Shown piece by piece: positions 34,211-44,800 of a stretch of DNA of 64,000 nt. Source of the DNA: Bog-532 sp963830385 (GTDB taxonomy: Bacteria > Actinomycetota > Actinomycetes > Streptosporangiales > Streptosporangiaceae). Where the stretch lies: positions 1,674,001 through 1,738,000 of the forward strand of contig CAWHMD010000005.1 in NCBI GenBank assembly GCA_963830385.1. The letters are read 5' to 3'. The notes below the pieces were generated by a model. That model saw only the letters and a program-made list of their open reading frames with translations, searched no databases and was not told the DNA's origin. A program made the position numbers and the translations under genes. Position 1 is the stretch's first letter. Every line of letters starts with the position of its first letter.

Positions 34211-34254
34211 GTCAGCATAAGCTGACGAGGCCGCCGGCGTCAACATATGCTGAC
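34211..34254 (-). promoter_or_regulatory. Double operator overlapping the HTH/Clp-N promoter
   Basis: Two palindromes, GTCAGCATAAGCTGAC (34211-34226) and GTCAACATATGCTGAC (34239-34254), are 28 bases apart. On the minus strand the second supplies TTGACG (-35, 34238-34243) and the first supplies TATGCT (-10, 34214-34219), with an 18-base spacer. Binding at both sites would cover the whole promoter. Confidence 0.75.
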
Positions 34255-34323
34255 GGCGGGGATTTCGCGGTAAGGGCCTGAGCGGCCCTGGATGTGGGGC
34301 GCCCCGGGAGCCACTGGGCCCTA

Positions 34324-34449
34324 CGTGCTCGTTGGCGCCTTTGAGCCGGCTAGGGCGTGCTCGTTGGCGCCTTTGAGCACCCAAGGCGAGGCGCACCTAT
34401 GGGTGGCTGGCGCCTTCGGTGGCGTCCTGGCACGCTCAAAGCGCCAACG
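34324..34449. repeat. Paired repeat C, 23-base unit, 32-base pitch, plus diverged copies
   Basis: Identical 23-base units at 34324-34346 and 34356-34378; the second has full arms GTGCTC/GAGCAC. The minus-strand core is CAAAGGCGCCAACG. A diverged copy (GGCGCC at 34409-34414) and an inverted copy lacking one base (34431-34449) follow before the NlpC gene stop. Confidence 0.8.
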
Positions 34450-34469
34450 GGGGGCTGGCGGGCCGGAAG

Positions 34470-35693
34470 TCAGGGGGCGGCGGGCTGCTGGGTGGGGGCG
34501 GTGGTGGACTGGGCGGGGCCGCCGGGGATGGTGACGCCGGAGTGGGCCCAGGGACGGGTGAAGCCGACCACCTGGCCGTCGCCGGGAGCGGAGGTGGAAC
34601 TGCCGTAGGTGGAGATGCGGACCGGGAAGCCGGTGGCGTAGGCCTCGATCATCTTGCCGCCGCCGATGACCATGCCGACGTGGCCCGGGCTGGTCGCGGT
34701 GCCGTCCGACCCGGCGAAGAAGACCAGGTCACCCGGTTCTACCTGGTTGGCGGGGACGCTCGGGCCCCAGCTGAACTGGTCCTCGGAGGTGCGGGGGATG
34801 TCGATGCCGACCGACTGGTAGGCCATCATCATCAGGCCGGAGCAGTCGAAGGCGTCCGGGCCGGTGCCGCCCCACAGGTACGGCTTGCCGATCTGCTGCT
34901 CGGCGTAGGAGATGGCAGCCGACACCGCCTGGTTGGGCACGGTCGTGGTGGTGCCGTTGCCGCCGATCACGGTCCCGGCCAGCTGGACGCAGGCGGCGGC
35001 GGTGGTCGAGGTACTGCCGACCGACTGAGCGACCGTGTAGCCGCCGCTGGCGTACTGGTTGGCGTAGCCCTCGACCGCCTGGACGTAGGACTGCAGGTGG
35101 TTGTAGGCGAAGATCGCGGTCGAGGCGTTGGTCAGCACGCCGTGCGCGAGCAGGTCCTTGGCCGTGCCCGCGATGGCGTCGGCCGGGTCGTAGACGCTGG
35201 CCACCCCGTCGCCGTCCTCGTCGGTGGCCACCCCGGCGACCTTCTCCGAGGCCGGGTGGGAGGGGGCGCCGCCCCAGGTGTTCCCGGCCGCGCCGCCGAT
35301 CCCGATCTGCATCGGGCCGGCCGCCCCGAAGCCGTTGTCACCGCCGCTCACCCCGGTCGCGGGGTCCCGGCCGTTGTCGCTCTCGACCGTGCCGATCCCG
35401 GCCAGAAGGACCCAGGGGACGCCGTACTGCTGGCCCACCTTCTGGTACCACATCAGGTAGTTGGACGGGATCGAGTTCTTGGCGTCGTTGCTGACCTTGG
35501 ACTGCAGCGCGTTCTTGGCCTGCTGCGCGTTGCCGGAGCAGCCGAGGCCGCCGGTGCCGGCCGAGTACAGCAGGCTGGACCCGCCGACCAGCATGGGGAT
35601 GGTCAGCGCGCCGATCAGCAGCAGGGCGACCACACCGATTACGCCGATGACGACGATCTGGCTGGCGCCAGCGTCGCGACCGGCGCGGGTCAT
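34470..35693 (-). CDS. Bifunctional peptidoglycan hydrolase: lytic transglycosylase-like plus NlpC/P60
   Basis: 407 residues. An N-terminal membrane anchor or signal (about 10-35), a lysozyme/SLT-like domain (about 80-200; VPWVLLAGIGTVESDNG with the catalytic Glu, GAAGPMQIG) and a C-terminal NlpC/P60 domain with Cys in DCSGLMMMAYQSVG (about 282) and His in GHVGMVIG (about 338). This matches the wall hydrolases of Gram-positive conjugation systems (TcpG/VirB1 role), which open the cell wall for the channel. Start ATG overlaps the upstream stop by four bases. Last gene of the T4SS-like operon. Confidence 0.9.
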   Translation of the reverse strand: MTRAGRDAGASQIVVIGVIGVVALLLIGALTIPMLVGGSSLLYSAGTGGLGCSGNAQQAKNALQSKVSNDAKNSIPSNYLMWYQKVGQQYGVPWVLLAGIGTVESDNGRDPATGVSGGDNGFGAAGPMQIGIGGAAGNTWGGAPSHPASEKVAGVATDEDGDGVASVYDPADAIAGTAKDLLAHGVLTNASTAIFAYNHLQSYVQAVEGYANQYASGGYTVAQSVGSTSTTAAACVQLAGTVIGGNGTTTTVPNQAVSAAISYAEQQIGKPYLWGGTGPDAFDCSGLMMMAYQSVGIDIPRTSEDQFSWGPSVPANQVEPGDLVFFAGSDGTATSPGHVGMVIGGGKMIEAYATGFPVRISTYGSSTSAPGDGQVVGFTRPWAHSGVTIPGGPAQSTTAPTQQPAAP

Positions 35694-36319
35694 GTGTTAC
35701 CTGCCGACGCCGGTTCGATGTCGTAGACCTGCCAGGAGTTGCCCTGGCCGGTGACGGTGACCGCGTACTGGTTGCTGTTCGTGGTGGTGCCGCTGGTGCT
35801 GGTCAGCTTCTGGGTACCGGTGACCACGAACGTGATGCTGCCGTTGCCGAACGTCCGGATCGAGTTGATGGCGGCCGTGCCCGCGGAGACCTGCTTCTGG
35901 TTGGTCCGGGCCTGCGCGACACCGAAGGTGCTGTAACCGTTTTTCAGGGTCTGGCTGAGCTGGGTGGTGATCAGGCCGTTCATCGCGGCGACGTAGGCGG
36001 TGGCGTTCTCGGTGTAGCTGAACGTGTTGTAGTCCCGGGTGACCTGGATGGTGACCGCGGCCGCGTGCGCCAGCGCCTGCTGGCTGAACGGCAGCCACTG
36101 GTAGATGTTGACGTTCCCGGAGGGGGTCGGCACCGCGACCGCCGACGGTGACCCACCGGCCTGGGCGGGGGCCGAGGCGGGGGCGGTGGACGACGGGGAC
36201 TTGGCGGCCGACGGCTGCTTGCTGCCGTGCGGGGATGCGATCAGCCAGACGCCGAGGCCGACCAGCACCACCACCACGACCGCGAAGACCGCCTTCTGCT
36301 GGCCTGGCGACAGATCCAT
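35690..36319 (-). CDS. Membrane-anchored VirB8/TcpC-like accessory protein
   Basis: 209 residues: one transmembrane helix (about 9-28, VFAVVVVVLVGLGVWLIA), a Ser/Ala/Pro linker and an extracytoplasmic domain (about 70-209) with the phrases AHAAAVTIQVTRDYNTFSYTEN and SITFVVTGTQKL and a C-terminal beta-rich part ending WQVYDIEPA. The topology fits NTF2-like VirB8 components, but similarity is too weak to name it with confidence. It lies nine bases after the VirB6-like stop and overlaps the NlpC gene. Confidence 0.7.
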   Translation of the reverse strand: MDLSPGQQKAVFAVVVVVLVGLGVWLIASPHGSKQPSAAKSPSSTAPASAPAQAGGSPSAVAVPTPSGNVNIYQWLPFSQQALAHAAAVTIQVTRDYNTFSYTENATAYVAAMNGLITTQLSQTLKNGYSTFGVAQARTNQKQVSAGTAAINSIRTFGNGSITFVVTGTQKLTSTSGTTTNSNQYAVTVTGQGNSWQVYDIEPASAGNT

Positions 36320-36328
36320 GGCCTGGTG

Positions 36329-39300
36329 CTATTTCTTCCGCCGGACCGGGCGGAGCCAGAACGGCATGGGCGTCTCGGGCCGGTCTGGCGGGCTGTTCTC
36401 GTGCTGGCTGGTCTCCGCGCGGCCCGCGGGCGCACCGCCGCCGGACTCGGCCTGGCCGCTGCCGCCCATCCAGCCGCTGGACGGGCGGATCGGGCCGGGC
36501 TGCCAGCGTGGCCGGGAGGCTGGCCCGGACGACCAGGGGCCGCCGCCGCCAGAGCCGCCGGAGCCGCCGGAGCCAGCGGACGCCCGCGACCGGGAGCCGT
36601 TGCCGTTACCGCCGCTGGTGCCCCGGCTCCGGCTGGCGGACGGGCGGCCGCCGAAGGCCGACGGGGAAGGCGGCGGCGCCGGGGCGGGGCCGGCGGTGGG
36701 TGGCGGGGGGGCCGAGCGGCTGGCCCGGGAACCGCTGAAAAAGCCATCCGGTGAACCGCCCGACGAGCTGCCCGGGGACCTGGTGGCCGAGCCACCCGAC
36801 GAGCCGGACGGGCCGCCCGCGGACCGCCACCACGACCCGCCCGAACGGGCGGCCGACGAGCTGCTGCCGCCGGCCGTGGACGGCCCGGCCGAAGACCGCC
36901 CGGCCGAAGACGGGCCGGCCGAAGACGGGCCGGCCGCGGGCGGCGGGCTGCTGGTCCCGGCGGCGGCGCGGCGGCCGGCGAACGGGGACCGGCCCGACGA
37001 CGCCGGGCGGCTCGAGGACGCGGGGCGGCTCGAGGCCGGCGCGGGCGAAGGCGGTGGCACCGTGCTGGCCGCGGACGGGACCCGCAGGGTCGAGCCGGGC
37101 CGCGGTGGCGCCTCGCCGCTGCGGGCGGCCATGCCGCTGCGGGCACTCCCCCGGGACCAGCCGGAGGACGAGCCCGGGGCTGCTTCCCCGGCCCGGGGCG
37201 GCAGGTTGAGCGGCGGTGCGGTGCGCCGGGCCTGGCTCGCCTCCGGCCCGGGCCAGCGGCGGGCCCGTTCGGCGGCGGTGGGCCGGGCCCCCTGGGCCTG
37301 GGCGGCGGCTTCGGCGTCGACGGGCTGGCCGTCGGCGTGCGCCCGCAGCCGTTCGGCGGCCTCGTCGGTTGCGGCCCCGCCTGCACCGGCCGCCCCGGCC
37401 GCGGCTTTGCCGGCCGCCTTACCGGCAGCGGCCTTGCCCGCGGCCGCACCGGCGCCGGCCGCACCGGCGCCGACGATGCCGGCCGCCAGCGCGGCGGCCT
37501 CACCGGGATTGCGCCGGGCCCAGCGGCCGACCCGGTAGGCGGCAACGCCGGGCACGGTGGCGGTCGCGGTGTCACGGGTGACCCGCCGGAAGGTGGTGCC
37601 GGCCTGGCGCAGGCTGACGTCGGCCCGGTCCTGCGACCCGATCACGCCGTAGCCGACCGAGGAGAACAGGTGCTGGAACGGTTTGCGGTAGATGAACACT
37701 GCCACCGTGACCAGCGCGATCATCAGGATCTTGAGCGCCCACGGCAGCACCGCGTCGGTGGTCCCCATGATCAGCGAGTAGCAGTACAGCAGCACGCTCA
37801 GCGCGAGCGCGACCGCTATCTGTTTCATCAGGACGCCGACCAGCATCTCGAACCAGCGGATGGCGATGATCCGGCCGAACCCGGGATGGGTCCCGATGAT
37901 GAGGAAGAACGGCCCGGCGATGAGCAGCAGCAGGAAGCCGAGTTTCAAGATGATCAGCGTCAGCGAGATCAGCAGGATCAGCAGCCCCGCGACCAGCGCC
38001 GCGAACATGGCCGCGAAGCCGATCTCCAGCCGGGTGGTCCACTGGTTGCCCTGGAACAGCGAGTAGACGCTCGGGTTGTTCTTCTGCAGGTCGTTGGCGA
38101 TGCCGTTGTAGACGGCCTGCTTGCTCTGGATCAGCGCGGAGGTGGGCTTCTCGTTGGCTGCGATCGCCTGGGACCACAGCAACTGCCGCCCGTACTGGTT
38201 GACCACGGTCTGCGGGCCCTTGGCGGTGGTCGCGTACTGGGTCGTGCCCAGCTCACCGTCCAGCCACGGCTTGCACACCAGCACCGACCACAGCTCGTTG
38301 GCGTTGTTGTCGACCAGGCCGTTGCTGGAGGTGAAGCTGAAATCGCCGGTAGCGATCTGCGGGTCCTTGCCCTGTACCGGCACACAGTTGGCGCCGCCCG
38401 GGTTCGGCAGCTTGGCGAACGCGACGTTGAGCACCTGGGTGACGCCGTTGGAGACCGAGGTGCCCACCCCGGTGAAGTCGGCGGGACGCCCGATCAGCCA
38501 GATCGCGGCCGCGCAGGCCACCACCATCCACAGCGTGCCCTCGATGGCCCGGGTGGCCCGCTTGCGGATCAGGCCGTTCCAGGCCATCCAGATCGCGCCG
38601 AGGATGATGACCGGGGCCAGGTACGGGAAGTAGACCGCGTTGCCGAGCGCGCTGATCAGCCGGTCGGTGACGCTCTGGAGCCAGTTGAGGATGCCGTTGC
38701 CGGCCGCCGACTGGTAGACGGTGATCGTGACCCGGTCGATCGATTTGGCCGCGTCGAAGACCATGCCGGCCACGTTGTTGCCGATCAGCGACGTCATCTC
38801 CGAGCACTGGAGGCCGTGCGCGGCCCAGAACTGGCCGGCCACCCCGTAGCTGTCGTACAGGGTGTGCCCGGAGACCGTGCCGGCCGGCGGCTCGATCAGC
38901 GAGTCGATCCCGCCGTTGGCCTGCTCCGGCTGGGGCAGCGAGGGCTGGCAGACGTTGTTCAGGTCGCCGATCAGGCCGCTCGACCCGGACGAGCACAGTC
39001 CGAGCAGGCCGCCGATGTCACCGATGCCCGGTACCCCGCAGACCCCGCCCGGCGCGGCGGGGGTGGTGACCGTGGTGAGGGTGGCGGGGTTGCTGGTGGA
39101 GCTGGTGCTCGTGGTGCCAGTGGTGCTGGTAGTGCTGCTGGTGCTGGCGGCACCGAGGACGCTGGCCGACGCGAACGAGCCCGCGGCGTAGGTGGAAATG
39201 ATCAGCACCATGCCGAGCAGGGCCAGCACCCGGGCTATCCGCGTACGCCGGGATCCCCCTTTAGCCAGCGCAGCGGCCCGAACAGCGGTGGTACGCAGAA

Positions 39301-39343
39301 CTGCGGGACGCAGCGTCCGGTTCGGGGTTCGTGGGGGTGTCAC
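36329..39343 (-). CDS. VirB6/TrbL-like polytopic membrane protein with long disordered tail
   Basis: 1004 residues. A signal or anchor helix (about 35-57), a Ser/Thr-rich extracytoplasmic segment with Cys (VCGVPGIGDIGGLLGLC), then about seven transmembrane segments, including APVIILGAIWMAWNGL, LWMVVACAAAIWLIG, a long pair around LILLISLTLIILKLGFLLLL and ILMIALVTVAVFIY. This is the layout of VirB6/TrbL/TcpH channel proteins. From about residue 640 a Gly/Ala/Ser/Arg-rich tail of ~360 residues follows, unusually long, ending in basic residues. GTG 39343 overlaps the VirB4 stop by four bases. Confidence 0.85.
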   Translation of the reverse strand: MTPPRTPNRTLRPAVLRTTAVRAAALAKGGSRRTRIARVLALLGMVLIISTYAAGSFASASVLGAASTSSTTSTTGTTSTSSTSNPATLTTVTTPAAPGGVCGVPGIGDIGGLLGLCSSGSSGLIGDLNNVCQPSLPQPEQANGGIDSLIEPPAGTVSGHTLYDSYGVAGQFWAAHGLQCSEMTSLIGNNVAGMVFDAAKSIDRVTITVYQSAAGNGILNWLQSVTDRLISALGNAVYFPYLAPVIILGAIWMAWNGLIRKRATRAIEGTLWMVVACAAAIWLIGRPADFTGVGTSVSNGVTQVLNVAFAKLPNPGGANCVPVQGKDPQIATGDFSFTSSNGLVDNNANELWSVLVCKPWLDGELGTTQYATTAKGPQTVVNQYGRQLLWSQAIAANEKPTSALIQSKQAVYNGIANDLQKNNPSVYSLFQGNQWTTRLEIGFAAMFAALVAGLLILLISLTLIILKLGFLLLLIAGPFFLIIGTHPGFGRIIAIRWFEMLVGVLMKQIAVALALSVLLYCYSLIMGTTDAVLPWALKILMIALVTVAVFIYRKPFQHLFSSVGYGVIGSQDRADVSLRQAGTTFRRVTRDTATATVPGVAAYRVGRWARRNPGEAAALAAGIVGAGAAGAGAAAGKAAAGKAAGKAAAGAAGAGGAATDEAAERLRAHADGQPVDAEAAAQAQGARPTAAERARRWPGPEASQARRTAPPLNLPPRAGEAAPGSSSGWSRGSARSGMAARSGEAPPRPGSTLRVPSAASTVPPPSPAPASSRPASSSRPASSGRSPFAGRRAAAGTSSPPPAAGPSSAGPSSAGRSSAGPSTAGGSSSSAARSGGSWWRSAGGPSGSSGGSATRSPGSSSGGSPDGFFSGSRASRSAPPPPTAGPAPAPPPSPSAFGGRPSASRSRGTSGGNGNGSRSRASAGSGGSGGSGGGGPWSSGPASRPRWQPGPIRPSSGWMGGSGQAESGGGAPAGRAETSQHENSPPDRPETPMPFWLRPVRRKK

Positions 39344-41838
39344 TGGCTCGCCTCGCCCGCTGTCTGAGTGACTGGTACTTCCCCGTCGGCCGGCGAGTGG
39401 TCGGGCCGGGATCCCTCGTCCGGCCGGGACCGGGTCGGGTTGGTGTCCAGCCAGCGCTGCAGCTCGTCGGAGGCCAGGTCGACCCCGATGCGCCCGGCCC
39501 GGCCGTCCAGGTCCCGGAAGATCGCCTCGCCGTTGCCGAGCCCGCGCAGCACCGCGCGGTGGTCGTCGGAGGACTCCACCCCCAGTAGCGACAGCACGCT
39601 CTCCACCTCGGTCCGCTCCGAGGAACGGAACGCGAAGACGCTGGAGATACAGTTCGTGACCTGCTCGTTCAGCAGGTCGCGGGCGTTCTGGGAGACCAGG
39701 ATCAGCGCGGTGTTGCGGGACCGGCCCATCCGGGAGACCTCGGGCACCAGCTTGGCCCCCTCCGGCGTGGCGGTGATCGCCCAGGCCTCGTCCAGGAAGA
39801 TCGCCTTGGGCATCCGCCGGTCCATGCCGTTGAGCAGCCGCCGTGCGAACTGCGAAACCAGGTAGAGCAGGGCGACCGAGAGCCGTTGCTCGTAGGAGTA
39901 GTCGTCGCGGCTGATCGCGGTGTCCGGCAGGGTCAGGCCGCCCAGCGTGAACACCGTGGTCCAGCCCTCGGCGTCGACCTGCTGGTTGCCGGACGGGGAG
40001 AAGCACAGCCGGGCCAGCCGCATCTCCGAGATCGAGGCCATGACCGCGCCGAGGTTCTTCGAGGCCGGGTCGGCGGACTGCTCCAGGAGCTCGACCACCT
40101 TGCCCAGGCTGGGCTGGGGCTGGCTGGCCACCGCGCCGACCGCCTGGATCATGGCGCTCTCGCGTTCCTCGCTCATCCGTGGCAGCAGCAGCCTCAGCGT
40201 CTCGGTGGCCATCGTCCGCTTGGTGGCCAGGTCATCGCCGAACGAGAACGGGTCGAGCAGGCCGGGGGCGGCGCTGCCGAGCGACAGCACCCGCGCCCGG
40301 CGGCCGCGCGCCTGCAGCAGCCGGACCAGCGACTGGGCGTCACCCTTGGGGTCGATGACCGCGACCGTCGCCCCGCGCAGCGCCAGCTGGTAGATCATCA
40401 ACAGCGCGAGGGTGGTCTTGCCGCCGCCGGGCTCGCCGGTGATCGCGATCGCGGTGGGCCGGTTGCGGGCGGCGGCCAGCAGCGGGTCGAAGTGCACGAT
40501 GGCCCGGGCCCGGCCCAGCGTCTCCCCTATGTAGGGGCCGATCCAGCCGGTGCGGTCGGCGAGCCGGTCGCCCAGGTCCACGGTGGCGGTCGGCATGCCG
40601 CCCGCGATCGTGTAGAGCGGCTGGCGCTGCAGGTAGGAGTTGAGCCGCACATGGTCACCGGGCAGCGACTCCCGTAGCAGCGAGAACTGGTCGCCGGTGG
40701 AGTTGACGATGTCGATGCCGATGTCCCGGTAGTGCTCGACGACCGCTTCCACCCGCTGGACGCACAGGTCCCGGGTGGGCGCGGTCACGATCAGCCGGTG
40801 CCACCCGTACACGAACGGCAGCCGTTCCTTGGTGATGCCGTGCTCGAGCATCCGGGCGGCGGCGATCTGCTCGGCCAGCGCGATCGGCGCCTCCACCCCG
40901 GCCTCGCGGATGTGGGCGTCCATGTCGCGGGCGTGCGCCAGCCGCCGGCTGACGTCCTTGCTGGCCTTGGCGGGCGGGATCAGCTTCATCCGCGAGCTGA
41001 TCTCGACCGGGAACGGCAGCGAGTCCGCGTAGTGCAGCCACGGCTCCCCGTCCGGGAACGACATCACGTCCGGGAACCGGGAAAAGGACAGGAACGCGGC
41101 GAACGAGTCGCCGACCGTGTGCTCCAGCTGCAGCAGCGTGCGGCCATTGTGCACCTGGCCCTCGAACAGCCCCTCGATCTCGCCCGCGCCCCAGGTCCGG
41201 CGGTTGCTGGCCGAGGCGGGCGGGTCGCCCAGCGAGCCCATCATCGCGTGCCGCAGCAGCCAGGCCAGCTCTTCGCTGGTGGCGTGGCGCGCGAGCAGCG
41301 CGCTGGCCGACAGCGCCCGGCCGATCCGCTCGGCCTGGTCGGTCCAGCGGGCGATCTCACCGCGGCCGATCGCCTCGTCCTCGATGCCGAGCTTGCGCTC
41401 GCCGCTCTGGTAGATCGAGATGAACTGGGACAGCACGCCACCGGAGATCTGCGCCCGCATGCCCCGCTGGCCCAGCCGGACCCCGAGGTAGATCTCCTTG
41501 CTCCAGAAGTCCTTGGTCCAGACGTGCTGGTACGACTCGTCCAGGTATTCGCGCCAGCCCGCGCCGCCGTCGGCGGTGGCGTCAAGGCCGGTGGCCCATT
41601 CGGCGGCCGGGTAGGAGCGGTGCGCCACCCGCAGGTGCACCTCGGCGTCCGGCATCCGGATCGCGGCCAGCGCGACCGTGATGTTGGTGGCCAGCGCCTC
41701 GCGCTCTTCGGGGGTGGTGAACTCATACGAGATCGAGGGCAGCCGGAAGTACGCCCAGGCGTGCGCGTCGGTCAGCAGCACCCGGTCATCGAAATACCGG
41801 ATCGCCAGCCGGCTGCTGCTCTTGGCCCGAGAACTCAC
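39340..41838 (-). CDS. VirB4-type T4SS ATPase (TcpF-like)
   Basis: 832 residues, the motor ATPase of type IV secretion and Gram-positive conjugation. An N-terminal ~400-residue domain precedes a P-loop GEPGGGKTT (about 468-476), VIDPKGDAQSLVRLL, Walker B AIFLDEAW (about 678-685) and the later VSRMGRSRNTALILVSQN arginine-containing segment, as in VirB4/TraC/ConE. The last ~40 residues are acidic and disordered. GTG 41838 overlaps the TcpE-ParA stop by four bases, and its own stop overlaps the VirB6-like start, so energiser, channel and assembly protein are coupled. Confidence 0.9.
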   Translation of the reverse strand: MSSRAKSSSRLAIRYFDDRVLLTDAHAWAYFRLPSISYEFTTPEEREALATNITVALAAIRMPDAEVHLRVAHRSYPAAEWATGLDATADGGAGWREYLDESYQHVWTKDFWSKEIYLGVRLGQRGMRAQISGGVLSQFISIYQSGERKLGIEDEAIGRGEIARWTDQAERIGRALSASALLARHATSEELAWLLRHAMMGSLGDPPASASNRRTWGAGEIEGLFEGQVHNGRTLLQLEHTVGDSFAAFLSFSRFPDVMSFPDGEPWLHYADSLPFPVEISSRMKLIPPAKASKDVSRRLAHARDMDAHIREAGVEAPIALAEQIAAARMLEHGITKERLPFVYGWHRLIVTAPTRDLCVQRVEAVVEHYRDIGIDIVNSTGDQFSLLRESLPGDHVRLNSYLQRQPLYTIAGGMPTATVDLGDRLADRTGWIGPYIGETLGRARAIVHFDPLLAAARNRPTAIAITGEPGGGKTTLALLMIYQLALRGATVAVIDPKGDAQSLVRLLQARGRRARVLSLGSAAPGLLDPFSFGDDLATKRTMATETLRLLLPRMSEERESAMIQAVGAVASQPQPSLGKVVELLEQSADPASKNLGAVMASISEMRLARLCFSPSGNQQVDAEGWTTVFTLGGLTLPDTAISRDDYSYEQRLSVALLYLVSQFARRLLNGMDRRMPKAIFLDEAWAITATPEGAKLVPEVSRMGRSRNTALILVSQNARDLLNEQVTNCISSVFAFRSSERTEVESVLSLLGVESSDDHRAVLRGLGNGEAIFRDLDGRAGRIGVDLASDELQRWLDTNPTRSRPDEGSRPDHSPADGEVPVTQTAGEASQ

Positions 41839-44800
41839 TGCAGAACCTTCCGGGGTACCGGGGCGGCGGCCAGGCCGGCGACCAGCACACCGGCCAGCGC
41901 GGTGTACGCGTGCCGGGCCTGCGGCCGCAGCGACGACACGTTGGCGGTACCCGCCGCGAGCGTGTCGTCCCACGGGATCCGGACGATGGCCCGGCAGCGC
42001 CCGCGGGCCACGGCCTCGGCCTGCTCGACGTCGCCCATGCTGGCCCGGCTCACGCCGTTGACCACGGTCACCGCCCGGCTGGAAAGATCGCCGTAGCCGT
42101 GGCCGCTGAGCCACTCCTGGGTCATGCCCAGCGACCGCGGCGCGTCCGCGCTGGCCGGGGCGACCAGGACGAGCTGGTCGGCGACGCCGAGGATGCGGGT
42201 TACTTCGGCCGCCCCGGGGTCTATGAGGGTCAGCTGGTAACGCCGGCTGGCCTGGTCGGCCAGGCGAGTGTAATCGCGTTCGTCCGGGATTGAGGGCGCG
42301 GCGGGGTCGGCGTCGCCGGCGACGATGTGCAGCGGGGGGTGGCTGCCGCGGCGGTACTGGGCCCCGGCGGGAGGCTCGGTGGGGTGCTCGGCGGGGGGCT
42401 CGGCGCCGGCCAGGAGGGCGGCGATCGTGAGGGCCGGCGCGGTCTGCGACTGGCGGGCCAGGCTGGCGTGCCCCGGGTTGAGGTCGATGGCGGCGACCGG
42501 CTCCTCGCGGAGGGCGGCCAGCACCTGTCCGGTCATCAGCGCGGTGAGCGTCTGGCCGGCCCCGCTGGTGCAGCCCAGGAACACGATTCGGCGTGGGCTG
42601 CTGAGCGGCAGCCGCGCCCGGTCCCGGTCCAGGCTCTCCCGGTCCGGCTGGCCCGGTCCCTGACCGCCAGGCACGACACGAACCCGGCGCTGCCAGCTGT
42701 CGATCCGGCCGGGGCCGCTGAGGGCCCGTTCGATGGAGGGCAGGCCACGGCGGGTGGACGGGGTCCGCGGGGGTTGCTCGGGCTCGGGCTCGGCGCGGTT
42801 GGCGCGGTTGGCGCGGTCGGGTGGAGCGGGGGGTGCCTGGGGCTTGGGGGGAGCCTGGGACTCGGCAGGAGCTTGCGGCTCGCGGGGAGCTTGGGGCTCG
42901 GGGGGAGCCTGGGGCTCGGCGGGAGCTTGCGGCTCGGCGGGAGCTTGGGACTCGGCGCGGGCGCGGGCGTCGGCACGAGTCCTGGCCTCGGCGCGCGCTT
43001 GGGCTTCAGCGCGCGCTTGGGCCTCAGCGCGAGCGCGGGACTCGGCGCGGGCCCGAGCCGCCAGCAGCGCCTGGGACTCGGCGGCGGCGAGCGACTCGTC
43101 GGTCACCTTGGGCTCGTCGGAGTCCGGGTCCGGGTCCGAATCCAAGGACGGGCCACGCTGCGCGAGCTCGGCGGGCACGGGGAGCTCTGCCTGAGTGGGG
43201 GTCTCGGCGGTGACCGTGGGCTCGGCGGGCACGGGGGCCGGTTGGGGCTCGGCGGCCGGTTGGGGCCCGGCGGCGTCGTTGGCTTCGGCGGGGTCGGCGC
43301 TCTGCTGGGCCTCTGGAGCCGGATGAGCCTCGGCTGCGGCGTCCTCGGCCACGGGCGCTTCTGGGGCCGCGAGGTCCGGGCGGGTCGAGTCGGCTGTTCC
43401 GGACTCGGAAGGCGCGGGCGGGGCCGGGGTCTCCTCGACCTCGGGGGCCTGCTGGGCGGCGCCGTCCTGGGGGCCGGCCGCCTCTGGGGCCTGGAGGTCC
43501 GGGCGGGTCGCATCGGCCGTGAGGGACGCGGAAGGCGCCGGCGGGGCCGGGGTCTCGGGGACCTGGGCGCCGGCGTCCTCGGACTCTGGTGCTTCTGGGG
43601 CCTGGAGGTCAGGGCGCGTCTCACCGGCCGTCCAGGTCGCGACCGGCGCGGGCGGGGCGGCGGGCTCGTCGACCTCGGGCGGAGCGGGAAGCTCGGCATG
43701 GGTGACGGTCTCGGCGGGGTCCTCGGTCCTGGCGACGTCGGCGGGCTCTGGGGCCTCGGCCTGCGCTGAAGCCTCGGGAGGTCCGGACGCTTCTGAGGTA
43801 GCCGGTGCGTCTGGGGCAGCCGGACTGGTTGGGGCCGGGCCCGCAGGCTCGGCCGGCGTCACCGGGACAGCCGGGACGGCTGGGGTCGCTGGGCCCGCCG
43901 GGGCCGCGTGAGCACTGGGCGCTCCGGTCGCGGCCTCGTCAGCGGCGGGAGTTCGCGGCTCGGGCGCGCCGGTGGACGGTATCCGCACTTCGGGTGCGCC
44001 GGCGGCTGGTGGCCGCACCTCGGGTGCGCCGGCTTCGGGGGTCCGGGGAGCGGGTGCCACGGGAGTACCTGTCGCGGAGGCGGCCGGAGCAGCTTCCGCG
44101 GGCGGCAGGGGGGCCGGGCGGCGGGCGGGGCGACCCCAGAGGGGGATGGCCGTGGGGCTGGGCGGAGCCTGGGTGTCGTGCGACACCTCGATCTGGGGAG
44201 GCGCGATCGGGAGCGGGCGGGCGCGGCCGCGGGGCTGGTTGCCACGGCCGAGCTCCCGGCGGTCGGCACCGCGGGAACCGCGGCCGGAGCCGGTCTGGCC
44301 GGCCCAGCCAGGCCGCTGGCCTGGGCGGCCCGGGGCAGGCGATGCGGGCGGGGCAGAAGGTGTGGCCGGGGACCCGGACGAGGGGGCGGGGCCGCGCAAG
44401 ACCTCGCCGGGGATGGCGGCCCGGGCACCGTTGGGGCGGGCGCCGGTGGGGCGGCTGGACGGGTCGTACCAGGCCGGGCGCGAGCCGGCATCGCGGCCGG
44501 GCCAGGCCGGGGCGTCGGCTCGGCCGGGCAGCGAGTCGGACCGGCCACGCGGGGAATCGGCACTGCCACGCAGGGAGTCGGCACCGCCACGCAGGGAGTC
44601 GGCACCGCCACGCAGGGAATCGGCACCGCCGGGGAGGGAGTCGGTCCGGCCGGGGAGACGGCGGGGATGCTCCTGGCCGCCGCGGGCGCGGACCGGGACA
44701 GCGGCACCGGTCCTTGAACCGTTGCCGCCACGGGAGCCAGAACGGGTACCGACCGCGCCGGCGCCGGCCGCCTGGCCAGCCTGACCAGGCCACACGCGGG

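Noticed and set aside
37337..39367. Long plus-strand frame through the VirB6-like gene
   Set aside because: Antisense to a gene with clear transmembrane segments and operon overlaps; product is Arg/Gly/Pro-rich noise.
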